From Limosilactobacillus reuteri subsp. reuteri (GTDB lineage: Bacteria > Bacillota > Bacilli > Lactobacillales > Lactobacillaceae): DNA of 64,000 nt. Within the stretch, counting starts at the first letter, position 1, and the number at the start of each line of letters is the position of its first letter. Positions 18,203 through 27,906 of this stretch are shown in pieces. The stretch lies in NCBI RefSeq assembly GCF_000016825.1, contig NC_009513.1, positions 645,001 to 709,000 on the forward strand, read 5' to 3'. The position numbers were made by a program, and so were the translations under genes. Under the pieces are notes generated by a model. It was not told the DNA's origin and made no database searches. It saw only the letters and a list, made by a program, of their open reading frames with translations.

Positions 18203-19450
18203 ATGGATAATGAAACGTTCGCTAACGACAACCAATTTGCGGAAGCGCAAATCAAAGTAATTGGTGTTGGTGGAGCTGGCGGTAATGCCGTCAACCGAAT
18301 GATCACTGAAAAAGTACAAGGTGTTGACTTTATTGTTGCTAACACCGACCTACAAGCATTAAATAATTCTCAAGCAACAACTAAGATCCGCTTAGGACCT
18401 AAATTGACAAAAGGATTAGGTGCTGGTTCAAATCCAGAAGTAGGTGAAAAGGCTGCCCAAGAAAGTGAAGAGCAAATTAAAAAAGCTCTTGAAGGCGCAG
18501 ATATGGTCTTCATTACAGCCGGAATGGGTGGTGGAACTGGTACTGGAGCAGCCCCAGTTGTAGCTAAACTTGCTAAAGATAGTGGAGCATTAACTGTTGG
18601 TGTTGTGACTCGTCCGTTCTCATTTGAAGGACCTCGTCGAGCACGCTATGCTGCAGAAGGACTTGAAAAGTTAAAGTCAAATGTTGATACTTTAATTATC
18701 GTTGCTAATAACCGTTTATTAGAGATGATTGATAAGAAGACGCCAATGATGGAAGCATTTAAAGAAGCTGATAATGTTCTTCGTCAAGGTGTGCAAGGTA
18801 TTTCAGACTTAATTGTTACTCCAGGTTACATCAACCTTGACTTTGCTGATATTAAGACATTGATGTCTAATCAAGGTTCTGCCTTAATGGGGGTTGGTGC
18901 TTCTACTGGTGAAAACCGTGCTACTGAAGCAACTAAGAAGGCTATTTCTTCTCCATTACTTGAAGTGTCAATTGATGGGGCTCAACATGTCTTGATGGAT
19001 ATTACTGGTGGTAAAGACTTGTCAATGTTTGAAGCTCAAGAAGCATCAGATGTGATTAAACAAGCTGCTGGAACTAACGTTGATATTTCATTTGGTATGT
19101 CCTTAAATGAATCAATGGGCGATGAAGTTCGCGTTACTGTAATTGCCACTGGAATTGATAAGAAAAAGAAAATTCAACAACAAAAGCCAGCAGAAAAAGA
19201 GGCACCACGAGTAACTCGGTCTATTCCACAAGAAGAACAACCCGTTGAACAACCAAAGCAACGAGATCCTTTTGATGGTTGGAATGATCCAACAGCCGAT
19301 ACAAGTAACCAATCAAGAAATTCTGATAACGAATTTTCTCATGTTACTAAGCCAGAATTTAACGTATTTAACGATGATGCGGCTAATACGGATGACAATG
19401 ATGATACTAACTTATCGACTCCACCGTTCTTCAAGAATCGTCGTAAGTAA
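18203..19450 (+). CDS. ftsZ: Cell division protein FtsZ
   Basis: 415 residues, the tubulin-like GTPase that forms the division ring. It has N-terminal [17 protein letters not shown], the tubulin signature [10 protein letters not shown], the T7-loop region [11 protein letters not shown], and an acidic unstructured linker (about 320-400). The conserved C-terminal peptide ([10 protein letters not shown]) is the docking site for FtsA and SepF. A terminator follows at 19461-19492, so sepF may have its own transcription start. Confidence 0.98.
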   Translation: MDNETFANDNQFAEAQIKVIGVGGAGGNAVNRMITEKVQGVDFIVANTDLQALNNSQATTKIRLGPKLTKGLGAGSNPEVGEKAAQESEEQIKKALEGADMVFITAGMGGGTGTGAAPVVAKLAKDSGALTVGVVTRPFSFEGPRRARYAAEGLEKLKSNVDTLIIVANNRLLEMIDKKTPMMEAFKEADNVLRQGVQGISDLIVTPGYINLDFADIKTLMSNQGSALMGVGASTGENRATEATKKAISSPLLEVSIDGAQHVLMDITGGKDLSMFEAQEASDVIKQAAGTNVDISFGMSLNESMGDEVRVTVIATGIDKKKKIQQQKPAEKEAPRVTRSIPQEEQPVEQPKQRDPFDGWNDPTADTSNQSRNSDNEFSHVTKPEFNVFNDDAANTDDNDDTNLSTPPFFKNRRK

Positions 19451-19460
19451 ATAATCTAGC

Positions 19461-19492
19461 AAAAAGGTGGATTTTTAATCCATCTTTTTCTG
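19461..19492 (+). terminator. Terminator after ftsZ
   Basis: AAAAAGGTGGA pairs with TCCATCTTTTT around a short T-rich loop, followed by T-rich sequence, in the 69-bp gap between ftsZ and sepF. Confidence 0.75.
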
Positions 19493-19519
19493 TTTAGCAC
19501 TATTAAGGAGGTTAAAACA

Positions 19520-19936
19520 ATGGCAGCAAATTTCTTAAAAAGTCTATTTGGTGAAGAAGACATTGATGAACAAGATGGTCTCTATGAAACAAGTGAACAA
19601 GTTTCAACGCCAGCAAACACAAGTAATAAAGTAGTTTCAATTAATAGCGGGCGTCTTAACCAAATGAGTCAGATTTCCTTATATGAGCCCCGTCTTTATG
19701 CAGATGTAAAGCAGATTGCGTCTCAATTATTAGAAGGGCATGCAGTAATCGTTAACTTCACTCAAATGGATGCAAATGTTGCAGCACGGTTAGTAGATTT
19801 CTTGAATGGGACCGTTTTTGCAATTGATGGTGAAATGAAACGGATCGGAAAGGAAATTTTCCTCTGTACCCCTAAAAACTATGAAATTTCAGGTAGCTTA
19901 ACGAGTAATCTAAAAAATGATGGTGATAAATTTTAG
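19520..19936 (+). CDS. sepF: Cell division protein SepF
   Basis: 138 residues. A short N-terminal membrane-binding helix ([11 protein letters not shown]) is followed by a variable acidic linker and the conserved SepF core (about 50-130). The core has the [26 protein letters not shown] and [21 protein letters not shown] segments. SepF polymerises into rings and anchors FtsZ to the membrane. Standard order ftsZ-sepF-ylmG-ylmH-divIVA; a ribosome binding site (AAGGAGG) precedes the ATG. Confidence 0.95.
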
Positions 19937-19954
19937 TCACTAAAAGGAGTTAAC

Positions 19955-20215
19955 ATGATCGCATTTTTATTATGGGCTCTTAATCAATTAGTTGATGCTT
20001 ATATTTTAGTAATAGTTGTGTGGTGCATTATGTCATGGTTTCCTAATGCACGCAATTCACGACTCGGTGATATTATCAATCGGTTGGTAGAACCTTATAT
20101 GCATTGGTTTGACTTTATTCCTCCAATTGGTGGGATAAGTTTTGCGCCGATGATCGCTATCCTTGTACTATATTTTGTTCAAGCAGGATTAGCACAAATA
20201 GCAGCAATCATTTAA
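19955..20215 (+). CDS. ylmG: YggT family membrane protein (YlmG)
   Basis: 86 residues with two hydrophobic segments (about 5-25 and 60-85) separated by the family segment SWFPNARNSRLGDIINRLVEPYM. The conserved W-F-P and EPY/F residues identify YggT/YlmG. The family is linked to osmotic tolerance and division-site or cell-envelope organisation, but its molecular role is not settled. Encoded between sepF and ylmH, as in most Firmicutes. Confidence 0.9.
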   Translation: MIAFLLWALNQLVDAYILVIVVWCIMSWFPNARNSRLGDIINRLVEPYMHWFDFIPPIGGISFAPMIAILVLYFVQAGLAQIAAII

Positions 20216-20237
20216 TTAATATTAAGAGGAAGTAGAT

Positions 20238-21023
20238 TTGAGCGAAGATAATATTAAACAACATTTTCGTCCGGATGAAGCCACCCTTATTGACCAAGCA
20301 AATGACTGGGTAGCCACTGCAGAAGGCCAATATCGTCCTGTCCTCACTCCTTTTTTAAATCCGCGTGAACGTTTTATTGTCCAAACGATTGTTAATCGAA
20401 ATAACAATGTTAAAATAACAATGTATGGTGGTTGGCAAGGCGCAGAAATGCAACGAGTTTTAATTTATCCGCCTTATTATGAACCCTCTATAGAAGACTT
20501 TGCTTTACAGGCTTTAGAGATAAACTATCCTGTTAAGTTTTCAGAACTTCACCATCGGCAAATTATGGGAACATTGATTGGTGAAGGGATGGAGCGGAAT
20601 GCATTTGGTGATATTTTAACTGACGGGTCGCATTGGCAAGTTATCGTAACGAAACCAATGGCAGAGTATTTACGGAAAAACGTTGAGCACGTTGGTCGAA
20701 TTAAGGTTAAATGGATTCCGATCGCAACAGAAGCAGTGGTAACACCTAAAGAAGAATGGGTACCGATAGTTACAACAGTTTCATCACTACGGTTAGATGT
20801 TGTGATAGCTGCAGGCTTTAATTATTCACGAAACCGGGCAAAGCAATTAATAGAGCATGGTCAAGTTCGATTAAACTGGGAAGAGATTGATCGTCCAGAT
20901 TATCAAATTGTGGTTCATGATTTGATATCTGTGCGTCATGGTGGTCGCCTCAGAATCGATATGACCAATGGGAAAACAAAAAAAGATAAAGAAAGAATTA
21001 CCATTTCAGTTGTAAATGCGTAA
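20238..21023 (+). CDS. ylmH: RNA-binding S4-domain protein YlmH
   Basis: 261 residues. The N-terminal part (about 1-165) is the YlmH-specific region, with FLNPRERFIVQTIVNR. The C-terminal S4 domain (about 180-240) contains SSLRLDVVIAAGFNYSRNRAK and HGQVRLNW. Known homologues bind RNA on the ribosome and have been linked to rescue of stalled ribosomes; that role is not visible in the sequence. TTG start behind AAGAGGAAG. It lies between ylmG and divIVA. Confidence 0.92.
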   Translation: MSEDNIKQHFRPDEATLIDQANDWVATAEGQYRPVLTPFLNPRERFIVQTIVNRNNNVKITMYGGWQGAEMQRVLIYPPYYEPSIEDFALQALEINYPVKFSELHHRQIMGTLIGEGMERNAFGDILTDGSHWQVIVTKPMAEYLRKNVEHVGRIKVKWIPIATEAVVTPKEEWVPIVTTVSSLRLDVVIAAGFNYSRNRAKQLIEHGQVRLNWEEIDRPDYQIVVHDLISVRHGGRLRIDMTNGKTKKDKERITISVVNA

Positions 21024-21044
21024 TTTGAATGGAGGAATTTACTC

Positions 21045-21785
21045 ATGAGTTTGACGGTTGATCAAATTAACAATAAGCAATTTAATACTAAGATGCGGGG
21101 TTATAATCCTGAAGAAGTTCAAGAATTTATTCAGGAAGTTTCACAAACAGTCCAACAATTAATAACTGAAAATAATAATTTACAAGAGCAAGTACGGGCT
21201 AATGATAGCAAGATTAAGTACTTTGCTGACTTGAAAGATTCTTTAAATAAGTCAATTTTAGTTGCTCAAGAGGCCGCTGATAAGGTTAAAAATAATGCTA
21301 AGCGTGAAGCAGATATTATGATTCGTGAAGCGCAAAAGCAAGCAACCGATATTGTTTCGGAAGCTAATGATAAGTCAAATCAAGTAATTGAAGACGCTGC
21401 TAATTCTACTAAGAAGTTAACAAGTGAAACTAATGATCTTCGTAAACAGACTCGGATCTTCCGTCAACGGCTTCAAGTCATGCTTGAATCTCAATTAGAA
21501 GTCATTAAGAGTAATGAATGGGACAAGCTTTTGGAAAATGATGACTTGAGTAAATATGACGAAATTGAAAAAATTTTAGGTAGTCGTCTTGACAGCAGTT
21601 CAGCAACCAGTGTAGAATCAACTGCAACAGCTATTAGTGAAGAACAACCTGTTGAATCAGAACAGCCAGTTGCTTCTGCTGAACAACCAGAAGAGAGTGC
21701 ACCTGCACAACCAACAGCTGTTAACGATGACAAAGGGGCAGATGCACCTGAAACTGTTGTCGTTTTCCCTGATAATAACAAGTAA
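21045..21785 (+). CDS. divIVA: Cell division/polarity protein DivIVA
   Basis: 246 residues. The lipid-binding N-terminal domain (about 1-55) has LTVDQINNKQFNTKMRGYN and PEEVQEFIQEV, typical of DivIVA. A long coiled coil (about 60-165) follows, and then a Glu/Pro/Ala/Ser/Gln-rich acidic tail (about 190-246). DivIVA gathers at curved membrane at the septum and poles. A GGAGG precedes the ATG. It is the last gene of the dcw-linked group, and the 298-bp gap behind it holds the ileS T-box. Confidence 0.95.
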   Translation: MSLTVDQINNKQFNTKMRGYNPEEVQEFIQEVSQTVQQLITENNNLQEQVRANDSKIKYFADLKDSLNKSILVAQEAADKVKNNAKREADIMIREAQKQATDIVSEANDKSNQVIEDAANSTKKLTSETNDLRKQTRIFRQRLQVMLESQLEVIKSNEWDKLLENDDLSKYDEIEKILGSRLDSSSATSVESTATAISEEQPVESEQPVASAEQPEESAPAQPTAVNDDKGADAPETVVVFPDNNK

Positions 21786-21814
21786 ATCACTAGGATCGTA
21801 TTTTAATAAAATCG

Positions 21815-22044
21815 TTGAAGAGAATTGGAATAATTATCGTAACATTAAAGCGAGTCAACAATTGGTGAGAGGTTGATAATGTTTAACTATTCCTGATCAT
21901 CTCGGAGTACCTCATTTGAGTTAGTTAGAATGAGGCGGTTCATTATCGTTATCTAATGACATGAGGAAACTTTAATCTTAAGGTTTTAAATCCGGGTGGT
22001 ACCGCGAAGAAGCTTCGTCCCAGTAATGGGAGGAAGCTTTTTTA
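21815..22044 (+). promoter_or_regulatory. T-box leader controlling ileS
   Basis: It carries the conserved T-box sequence GGGTGGTACCGCG at 21994-22006 and the stem I signature GGTGAGAG near 21864-21871. The terminator GAAGCTTCGTCCC/GGGAGGAAGC ends in a T-run at 22038-22044. An isoleucine specifier ATC is present as two overlapping-register candidates (21896-21898 or 21899-21901). Uncharged tRNA-Ile would stabilise the antiterminator and allow ileS transcription. Confidence 0.93.
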
Positions 22045-22082
22045 TTATTAAAATACAAGAATTAATGAAAGGGGTAGTTACA

Positions 22083-24878
22083 ATGCGTGTTAAAGATACG
22101 TTAAACCTTGGCCGTACTAAATTTCCAATGCGCGGAAAGTTACCTGTAACTGAGGCACAACGGGAACAGCTATGGGAAGAAAATAAAGTTTATGAACTAC
22201 GACAAAAATTAAATGAAGGAAAGCCTACTTTTGTTTTACATGATGGGCCTCCATATGCTAACGGTAATATTCACATTGGCCACGCTATGAACAAGATTTC
22301 TAAAGATTTTATTGTGCGCTATAAGTCAATGTCTGGCTACCGAGCACCTTATGTTCCTGGTTGGGATACTCACGGATTGCCAATTGAACACCAATTGACT
22401 AAGTCCGGTTACGACCGTAAGAAGATGAGCTTAACTGAATTCCGTGATCTTTGTCGGGAATATGCCCTTAAGCAAGTTGATAAGCAACGGACTGACTTTA
22501 AGCGGTTAGGTGTAAGTGGTGAATGGGATCATCCATACCTTACCCTTGATAAAGAATTTGAAGCTGCTCAAATTCGGGTATTCGGCGAATTTGCTAAGAA
22601 AGGTCTATTATACCAAGCTAAGAAGCCAGTTTACTGGTCATGGTCTTCAGAATCAGCCTTAGCAGAAGCCGAAGTTGAATATCATGATGTTGTTGCTAAA
22701 ACAGCCTTCTTCGTAGAGCAAATTAAAGATGGCAAAGGCCGTTTAGATAATGATACATATTTAGTTGTATGGACGACAACACCATGGACTGTTCCTGCTT
22801 CTGAGGCAGTTGCAGTTAATCCAAAGTTTGATTACTCTGTTGTAAATCCAGCAAATGATGACCGGAAATTTGTTGTTGCAACAGATCTGCTTGAGAAATT
22901 AGCGGAAAAACTTGGTTGGGAAGATTATGAAGTTGTTGATCATTTAATGGGTCAAGAACTTGAAGGGATGACTACTCAACACCCATACCTTGATCGTGAT
23001 CTTCTTGTTGGTTTAGCAGATTATGTTACTGCTGATGCTGGTACTGGCCTTGTTCACACTGCTCCTGGATATGGGGATGATGATTACAACTTTGGTAAAA
23101 AGTATGACTTGCCAATTTTTGCCCCAATCAATGATCAAGGTGTTTTAACTAAGGAAAACGGTGAAGGCTTTGAAGGGGTATTCTACCAAGATGCTGATGA
23201 TGTATCTCTTCAAAAGCTAGAAGAAAACAATGCTTTACTTCTTCAAGAGCCATTGCAACACAGTTACCCATTTGATTGGCGGACAAAGCAACCAATCATC
23301 TTCCGGGCAACTGATCAATGGTTTGTATCAATTGAAAAGATGCGCCAAAATATTTTAGATGCCTTAGAAGACGTTAAGTATCACCCAGAATGGGGAAAGG
23401 TTCGTCTTCGCAATATGATCAAAGACCGTGGTGATTGGGTAATTTCTCGTCAACGTGTTTGGGGTGTACCTCTACCAATCTTCTATGCTGAAGATGGCAC
23501 ACCAATCATGGAAGAAGAAACAATCAACCATGTAGCAGAATTATTTGCTAAGTATGGTTCTAATGTTTGGTTTGAACGTGAAGCAAAAGATCTTTTGCCA
23601 GAAGGATACACTAATGAACATTCTCCTAATGGTAAGTTCACTAAGGAAACTGACATTATGGACGTATGGTTTGATTCTGGTTCATCACACCAAGGGGTAT
23701 TAGCTGAACGTGATTACTTAACATACCCAGCGGACCTTTACCTTGAAGGGTCTGACCAATACCGTGGTTGGTTTAACTCTAGTTTGATTACCAGTGTTGT
23801 ATGTTCAGGACATGCGCCATATAAGGAAATCGTTTCTCAAGGGTTCACACTTGATAAGCGCGGTAACAAGATGAGTAAATCTCAAGGTAACGTTATCGAT
23901 CCAAATAAGGTTGTTCAACAAATGGGTGCGGAAATTATCCGGTTATGGGTAATGAGTGCTGATACTTCGGCTGATGTTCGTGTATCGATGGGAACATTCC
24001 AACAGATTTCCGAAGCATATCGTAAGTTGAGAAATACGTTCCGCTTCTTACTTGCTAATACTAGTGACTTCAATCCTGAAGAAAATACTGTTTCTTATGA
24101 GAAGTTACAATCGGTAGACAAGTACATGTTGGTTAAACTTAACCACTTCTTGAAGACAATGCGGGAAGATTTTGATAACTATGACTTCCTTGATGCTTAT
24201 AAGGTATTGATCAATTTTGTAAACAACGATCTTTCAGCTTTCTACATGAACATTGCTAAAGATGTGCTCTATATTGAGGCTGAAAATTCAGAAGTTCGGC
24301 GGTCAATGCAAACTGTCTTCTATGATATCCTTTTGACACTTGTTAAGCTTCTTACACCAATCCTTCCTCACACTACAGAAGAAGTATGGAGCTACATGAA
24401 TGAACCGGAAGATTTTGTTCAATTAACTGAAATTCCAGATCCACGGACATTCGCTGGTGAAGAAGAGCTATTGAGCAAGTGGGATGACTTTATGGAAGTA
24501 CGTTCACATGTTCTGAAGAGTCTTGAAGAGGCACGGAATGCTAAGCTAATCGGTAAATCTCTTGAAGCTCAAGTTGATCTTTACTTAACCGATGACCAAA
24601 AGCAATTACTTGATAGTCTTAATGAAAACATTCAATTATTGCTAGGGGTTTCTGCTCTTCATGTACATCCAGCTGATGAAGCGCCTGCTGATGCTGACCA
24701 ATACAACGATGGGGTAGCAGTTAAGGTTACAACCGCTAATGGTGAAACTTGTGCTCGTTGTCGTATGGTCAAGGAAGACGTTGGCAGTGATCCAGCATAT
24801 CCTGAATTATGTGCTCGCTGTGCTGCTATTGTTCGGGAAAACTTCCCTGAAACAGCAGAAGATGGTTTAGAAGAATAA
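22083..24878 (+). CDS. ileS: Isoleucyl-tRNA synthetase
   Basis: 931 residues from the ATG at 22083, which follows GAAAGGGG. An upstream in-frame start at 21996 lies inside the T-box and is rejected. Class I synthetase motifs: HIGH-type [10 protein letters not shown], an editing (CP1) domain at about 190-400 with [21 protein letters not shown], and the tRNA-binding anticodon domain. A C-terminal zinc-binding part has the CARCRM and CARCA cysteine pairs. It charges tRNA-Ile and edits misactivated valine. Confidence 0.98.
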   Translation: MRVKDTLNLGRTKFPMRGKLPVTEAQREQLWEENKVYELRQKLNEGKPTFVLHDGPPYANGNIHIGHAMNKISKDFIVRYKSMSGYRAPYVPGWDTHGLPIEHQLTKSGYDRKKMSLTEFRDLCREYALKQVDKQRTDFKRLGVSGEWDHPYLTLDKEFEAAQIRVFGEFAKKGLLYQAKKPVYWSWSSESALAEAEVEYHDVVAKTAFFVEQIKDGKGRLDNDTYLVVWTTTPWTVPASEAVAVNPKFDYSVVNPANDDRKFVVATDLLEKLAEKLGWEDYEVVDHLMGQELEGMTTQHPYLDRDLLVGLADYVTADAGTGLVHTAPGYGDDDYNFGKKYDLPIFAPINDQGVLTKENGEGFEGVFYQDADDVSLQKLEENNALLLQEPLQHSYPFDWRTKQPIIFRATDQWFVSIEKMRQNILDALEDVKYHPEWGKVRLRNMIKDRGDWVISRQRVWGVPLPIFYAEDGTPIMEEETINHVAELFAKYGSNVWFEREAKDLLPEGYTNEHSPNGKFTKETDIMDVWFDSGSSHQGVLAERDYLTYPADLYLEGSDQYRGWFNSSLITSVVCSGHAPYKEIVSQGFTLDKRGNKMSKSQGNVIDPNKVVQQMGAEIIRLWVMSADTSADVRVSMGTFQQISEAYRKLRNTFRFLLANTSDFNPEENTVSYEKLQSVDKYMLVKLNHFLKTMREDFDNYDFLDAYKVLINFVNNDLSAFYMNIAKDVLYIEAENSEVRRSMQTVFYDILLTLVKLLTPILPHTTEEVWSYMNEPEDFVQLTEIPDPRTFAGEEELLSKWDDFMEVRSHVLKSLEEARNAKLIGKSLEAQVDLYLTDDQKQLLDSLNENIQLLLGVSALHVHPADEAPADADQYNDGVAVKVTTANGETCARCRMVKEDVGSDPAYPELCARCAAIVRENFPETAEDGLEE

Positions 24879-24938
24879 TAATCTCTAAAAAAACTGGTTT
24901 TCGTTATCCAGTAAATGACAATTATTTTTAAGCGGTGT

Positions 24939-24973
24939 AAAATACCAAGTGACACTTGTTGCTTGGTATTTTA
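24939..24973 (+). terminator. Terminator between ileS and the cold shock gene
   Basis: AATACCAAG pairs with CTTGGTATT around a 12-base loop, followed by a T-rich stretch. It ends about 18 bp before the csp start, so it may also act on any csp leader transcript. Confidence 0.7.
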
Positions 24974-24990
24974 TTATGGAGTTGGTAAAA

Positions 24991-25194
24991 ATGCTCAAAG
25001 GAAAAGTAAAAAGTTTTGACGAACAAAAAGGATGGGGCTTTATTACAGTTCCCCATGAAGGAGAAATTTTTGTTCATTATAGTGGAATTGAAGGAACGCG
25101 TCGTCGCATCCTTCACCCTGATGAAGAGGTCTCATTAGTAATTGTTCAAGGACAAAAGGGACCGCAAGCAGCACATGTTCGTGTTTTAAGATAA
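24991..25194 (+). CDS. csp: Cold shock protein (CspA family)
   Basis: 67 residues from the ATG at 24991, preceded by TGGAG. An in-frame upstream start at 24949 lies in the terminator hairpin and is rejected. Both RNA-binding motifs are present: RNP1 as KGWGFITV and RNP2 as IFVHYS. Family members are RNA chaperones acting in cold adaptation and growth. The C-terminal part (EEVSLVIVQGQKGPQAAHVRVL) keeps the usual fifth strand. The gene is 12 bp upstream of a Nudix gene, with which it may form an operon. Confidence 0.92.
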   Translation: MLKGKVKSFDEQKGWGFITVPHEGEIFVHYSGIEGTRRRILHPDEEVSLVIVQGQKGPQAAHVRVLR

Positions 25195-25206
25195 GGATGG
25201 GTTCTA

Positions 25207-25758
25207 ATGGAATTTGAAGAGCGACCAATAAGTAGTAAAACAGTTTTTCACGGCCATTTAATCGATGTTGAAGTACAGCAAGTTATCACCCCACATGGTA
25301 ATAAAACACAACGAGAAATCGTCCACCACGCACCAGCAATTGCGATTTTGGCTTTGACGGCTGATAATAAAATGATTCTTGAAAAACAGTGGCGCGCACC
25401 AATTGCAAAAACAACCCTTGAAATTCCTGCGGGGAAGCTCGATCAACGTGATGCTGATAATGCTCTTCATGCGGCTAAACGTGAATTAAATGAAGAAACA
25501 AGGTATGAAGCAACAAGTTTAAAAAAGATTTCTTCATTTTATACTTCTGTTGGTTGTATGGATGAATACATGACTCTTTATTTGGCCACGGGATTAAAAC
25601 GGGTTAGCAACGAGCTGCCGCAAGATCAAGATGAACAATTGATGTTAAAAGAAGTAACTTTACCACAAGCGCTTGAAATGATTGATCAAGGCGAAATTGA
25701 AGATGCTAAGACAATCATGGCAATCTATTACTGGCAAGGAATGAACAACCGTGGATAA
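25207..25758 (+). CDS. nudF: Nudix hydrolase, ADP-ribose pyrophosphatase-like
   Basis: 183 residues, the size and N-terminal pattern (RPISSKTVFHGHLIDVEV) of Firmicute ADP-ribose pyrophosphatases. These hydrolyse ADP-ribose to AMP and ribose 5-phosphate. The Nudix box at about residues 78-102 is atypical. The catalytic RELNEE core is intact, but two residues are inserted before it, the first conserved Glu is Asp, and the terminal Gly is Arg (EETRY). The enzyme may still be active because the main metal-binding Glu residues remain. It overlaps the next gene by 8 bp. Confidence 0.85.
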   Translation: MEFEERPISSKTVFHGHLIDVEVQQVITPHGNKTQREIVHHAPAIAILALTADNKMILEKQWRAPIAKTTLEIPAGKLDQRDADNALHAAKRELNEETRYEATSLKKISSFYTSVGCMDEYMTLYLATGLKRVSNELPQDQDEQLMLKEVTLPQALEMIDQGEIEDAKTIMAIYYWQGMNNRG

Positions 25759-26020
25759 TAAACAACAAGATGAGCAACAATCACGTATGTCACGTAGCCA
25801 ATATCGTCAACAGCAACGTCAGACTGAACAGCAACCTATTAATGAAGCAACAGAAAATACAACTGATCAACCTTATAGTCGCGAAGCAGTTGCTAGTCAA
25901 CGTCATGACGAAACAGTGGCAGAAAAAACGGCGCGCTTGAAACGCCGCTTAAATATTGCAATCATTGCTTTGATTGTGGCAATTATTATTGTTTACTTAA
26001 TACTATTTTATGTTGGATAG
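25751..26020 (+). CDS. Hypothetical single-pass membrane protein
   Basis: 89 residues from a GTG at 25751, overlapping the end of the Nudix gene by 8 bp. The N-terminal 65 residues are highly polar, rich in Gln, Asp, Glu and Arg, and probably disordered. One strong hydrophobic helix (about 68-88) ends the protein. This suggests a tail-anchored protein with its soluble part in the cytoplasm. mtnN follows after 15 bp. I do not recognise the family. Confidence 0.75.
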   Translation: MDNKQQDEQQSRMSRSQYRQQQRQTEQQPINEATENTTDQPYSREAVASQRHDETVAEKTARLKRRLNIAIIALIVAIIIVYLILFYVG

Positions 26021-26035
26021 AAAAAGGAGAAAAAT

Positions 26036-26731
26036 ATGCGATTTGGAATTATTTGTGCAATGCCTGAAGAAATTAAAGAATTAACTGCAAAGTTATCTGA
26101 TAAACAAGAGAAGAAAATCGGGGGTAAATCCTACCTTTTCGGTAAAATCAATAATCAAGACGTTGTATTAGTAGAATCTGGAATTGGTAAAGTGGAAGCT
26201 GGGATTACTACTGAACATTTAATTACCGATTGTGGGGCAGATGTTGTGATTAATTCTGGATCAGCTGGTGGAATTGGTGAAGGGTTACATGTTGGTGATA
26301 TTGTAATTTCAACTGAAACGGCCTACCATGATGTTGATGCAACTGCATTTAATTACCGTTATGGCCAACTCCCAGGAAAAGAACCACGCTTTAAGGCTTC
26401 TGACCAATGGGGACAAGCCTTAGAAAAAGCCGGTGAAAAGACTGGCTTAAATGTAAAACGAGGATTAATTGTTTCTGGTGATCAATTTATTGCAAGTTCA
26501 GAAGCAATTAAAGAGATTTTGAATAATTTCCCTGATGCACTTTCTAGTGAAATGGAAGGGGCAGCGGTTGGACAAGTTGCCACTGACCACCAAATTCCAT
26601 ATGTGGTAGTTCGGGCAATGTCTGATACAGGTGATGAAGATGCCGGCGTTAGTTTTGACGACTTTATTATTGATGCCGGAAAACGCTCTGCAAATATGCT
26701 TCTTCAGCTCTTTGCAGATTTAGATAAGTAA
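26036..26731 (+). CDS. mtnN: 5'-methylthioadenosine/S-adenosylhomocysteine nucleosidase
   Basis: 231 residues, full length. Motifs: GIICAMPEEIKEL with the catalytic Glu near residue 12, the phosphorylase-fold GSAGGIG, SSEMEGAAVGQVA and the catalytic Asp in MSDTGDEDAG. It cleaves adenine from methylthioadenosine and S-adenosylhomocysteine, supplying the route to homocysteine and the LuxS substrate. It sits in a run of closely spaced genes with a cysteine desulfurase 19 bp downstream. Confidence 0.96.
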   Translation: MRFGIICAMPEEIKELTAKLSDKQEKKIGGKSYLFGKINNQDVVLVESGIGKVEAGITTEHLITDCGADVVINSGSAGGIGEGLHVGDIVISTETAYHDVDATAFNYRYGQLPGKEPRFKASDQWGQALEKAGEKTGLNVKRGLIVSGDQFIASSEAIKEILNNFPDALSSEMEGAAVGQVATDHQIPYVVVRAMSDTGDEDAGVSFDDFIIDAGKRSANMLLQLFADLDK

Positions 26732-26750
26732 ATGGAAGGATGAAAAACTC

Positions 26751-27905
26751 GTGAGTGAGATTTATTTGGATAATGCAGCAACAACCCCAATGACCCCAGA
26801 AGTAATTGCGGAAGTGACTAAACAAATGCAAGAATCATGGGGAAATGCCTCAACTGGTTACTCTTATGGGCGTCATGCCAAACTTGTAATGGAAGATAGT
26901 CGTCACATTCTTGCCCAAAGCATTAATGCTGACGATAATGAGATTATCTTTACTAGTGGGGGAACTGAAAGTGATAATACTGCTATTATCCAAACTGCTT
27001 TTAAACGGCAGAATCTTGGTAAGCATATTATTACAACTGCCATTGAGCATGAGGCAGTCTTAAAACCTCTCCATTTTTTAGAAGAACATGGCTTTGAGGT
27101 AACCTATTTACCAGTTGATGAAAATGGTAATATCTCAATTGATGATTTTAAGGCCGCTCTTCGTGATGATACGATTTTAGTAACCATTATGATGGAAAAC
27201 AATGAAGTGGGTAGTCAAATGCCTATCCATGAGATTGGTGAAATTTTGAAGGAACATCAAGCATGGTTTCATACAGATGCTGTTCAAGCATATGGACTGT
27301 TGCCAATCGATGTTAAAGCTGACCACATTGATATGCTTTCAACATCTGCCCATAAGATTAATGGGCCAAAGATGATGGGCTTTTTATATCGTCGTGATGG
27401 CATTAGTTTTCCAAGCTTTATTAAGGGTGGAGATCAAGAAACTAAACGCCGTGCGGGGACTGAAAATGTGCCTGGAATTGCCGGTTTTGCTAAAGCGGTA
27501 GAATTAAACACGCCGGAAGTAAAAGAAGAACGGCGCGATCGTTATTACGTCTTTAAGCAAAAGATTGTTAACGCACTTAAGGAAAATAATGTTGATTTTG
27601 AAATTAATGGTCAAATCAACAAAACTCACGTACTTAACTTATGGTTTAAAGGCATTTCAACTTATGTTATCCAGACAGACTTAGACCTTGCAGGCATCGC
27701 AGTCTCTGGTGGGTCTGCATGTACGGCGGGTAGTATTGAGCCATCTCACGTTTTAACAGCGATGTTTGGCGCTGATAGCCCCCGAATTAGTGAATCAATT
27801 CGAATTAGTTTTGGCGGGTTAAATACGGAAGAAGATATTGATCAGTTAATTGCTACGATTGTTAAAACCGTTGAAAACCTAAAGAAAATTAATGGGGATA
27901 ATTAA
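26751..27905 (+). CDS. iscS: Cysteine desulfurase (IscS/NifS family)
   Basis: 384 residues, GTG start. A fold-type I PLP enzyme. IYLDNAATTPM stands at the N-terminus, HTDAVQAYG holds the PLP-binding Asp, SAHKINGPK has the Schiff-base Lys202, and SGGSACTAGS has the active Cys324. It releases sulfur from cysteine as a persulfide. The next genes are a DUF1831 protein and mnmA, the tRNA 2-thiouridylase. The likely role is therefore as sulfur donor for tRNA thiolation, as with YrvO-MnmA in Bacillus. Confidence 0.94.
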   Translation: MSEIYLDNAATTPMTPEVIAEVTKQMQESWGNASTGYSYGRHAKLVMEDSRHILAQSINADDNEIIFTSGGTESDNTAIIQTAFKRQNLGKHIITTAIEHEAVLKPLHFLEEHGFEVTYLPVDENGNISIDDFKAALRDDTILVTIMMENNEVGSQMPIHEIGEILKEHQAWFHTDAVQAYGLLPIDVKADHIDMLSTSAHKINGPKMMGFLYRRDGISFPSFIKGGDQETKRRAGTENVPGIAGFAKAVELNTPEVKEERRDRYYVFKQKIVNALKENNVDFEINGQINKTHVLNLWFKGISTYVIQTDLDLAGIAVSGGSACTAGSIEPSHVLTAMFGADSPRISESIRISFGGLNTEEDIDQLIATIVKTVENLKKINGDN

Positions 27906-27906
27906 A

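Noticed and set aside
21996..22082. N-terminal extension of ileS
   Set aside because: These codons are the T-box antiterminator and terminator. The synthetase starts at 22083 behind GAAAGGGG.
26850..27050. Possible antisense gene within the cysteine desulfurase
   Set aside because: A shadow of the coding strand with no start signal.
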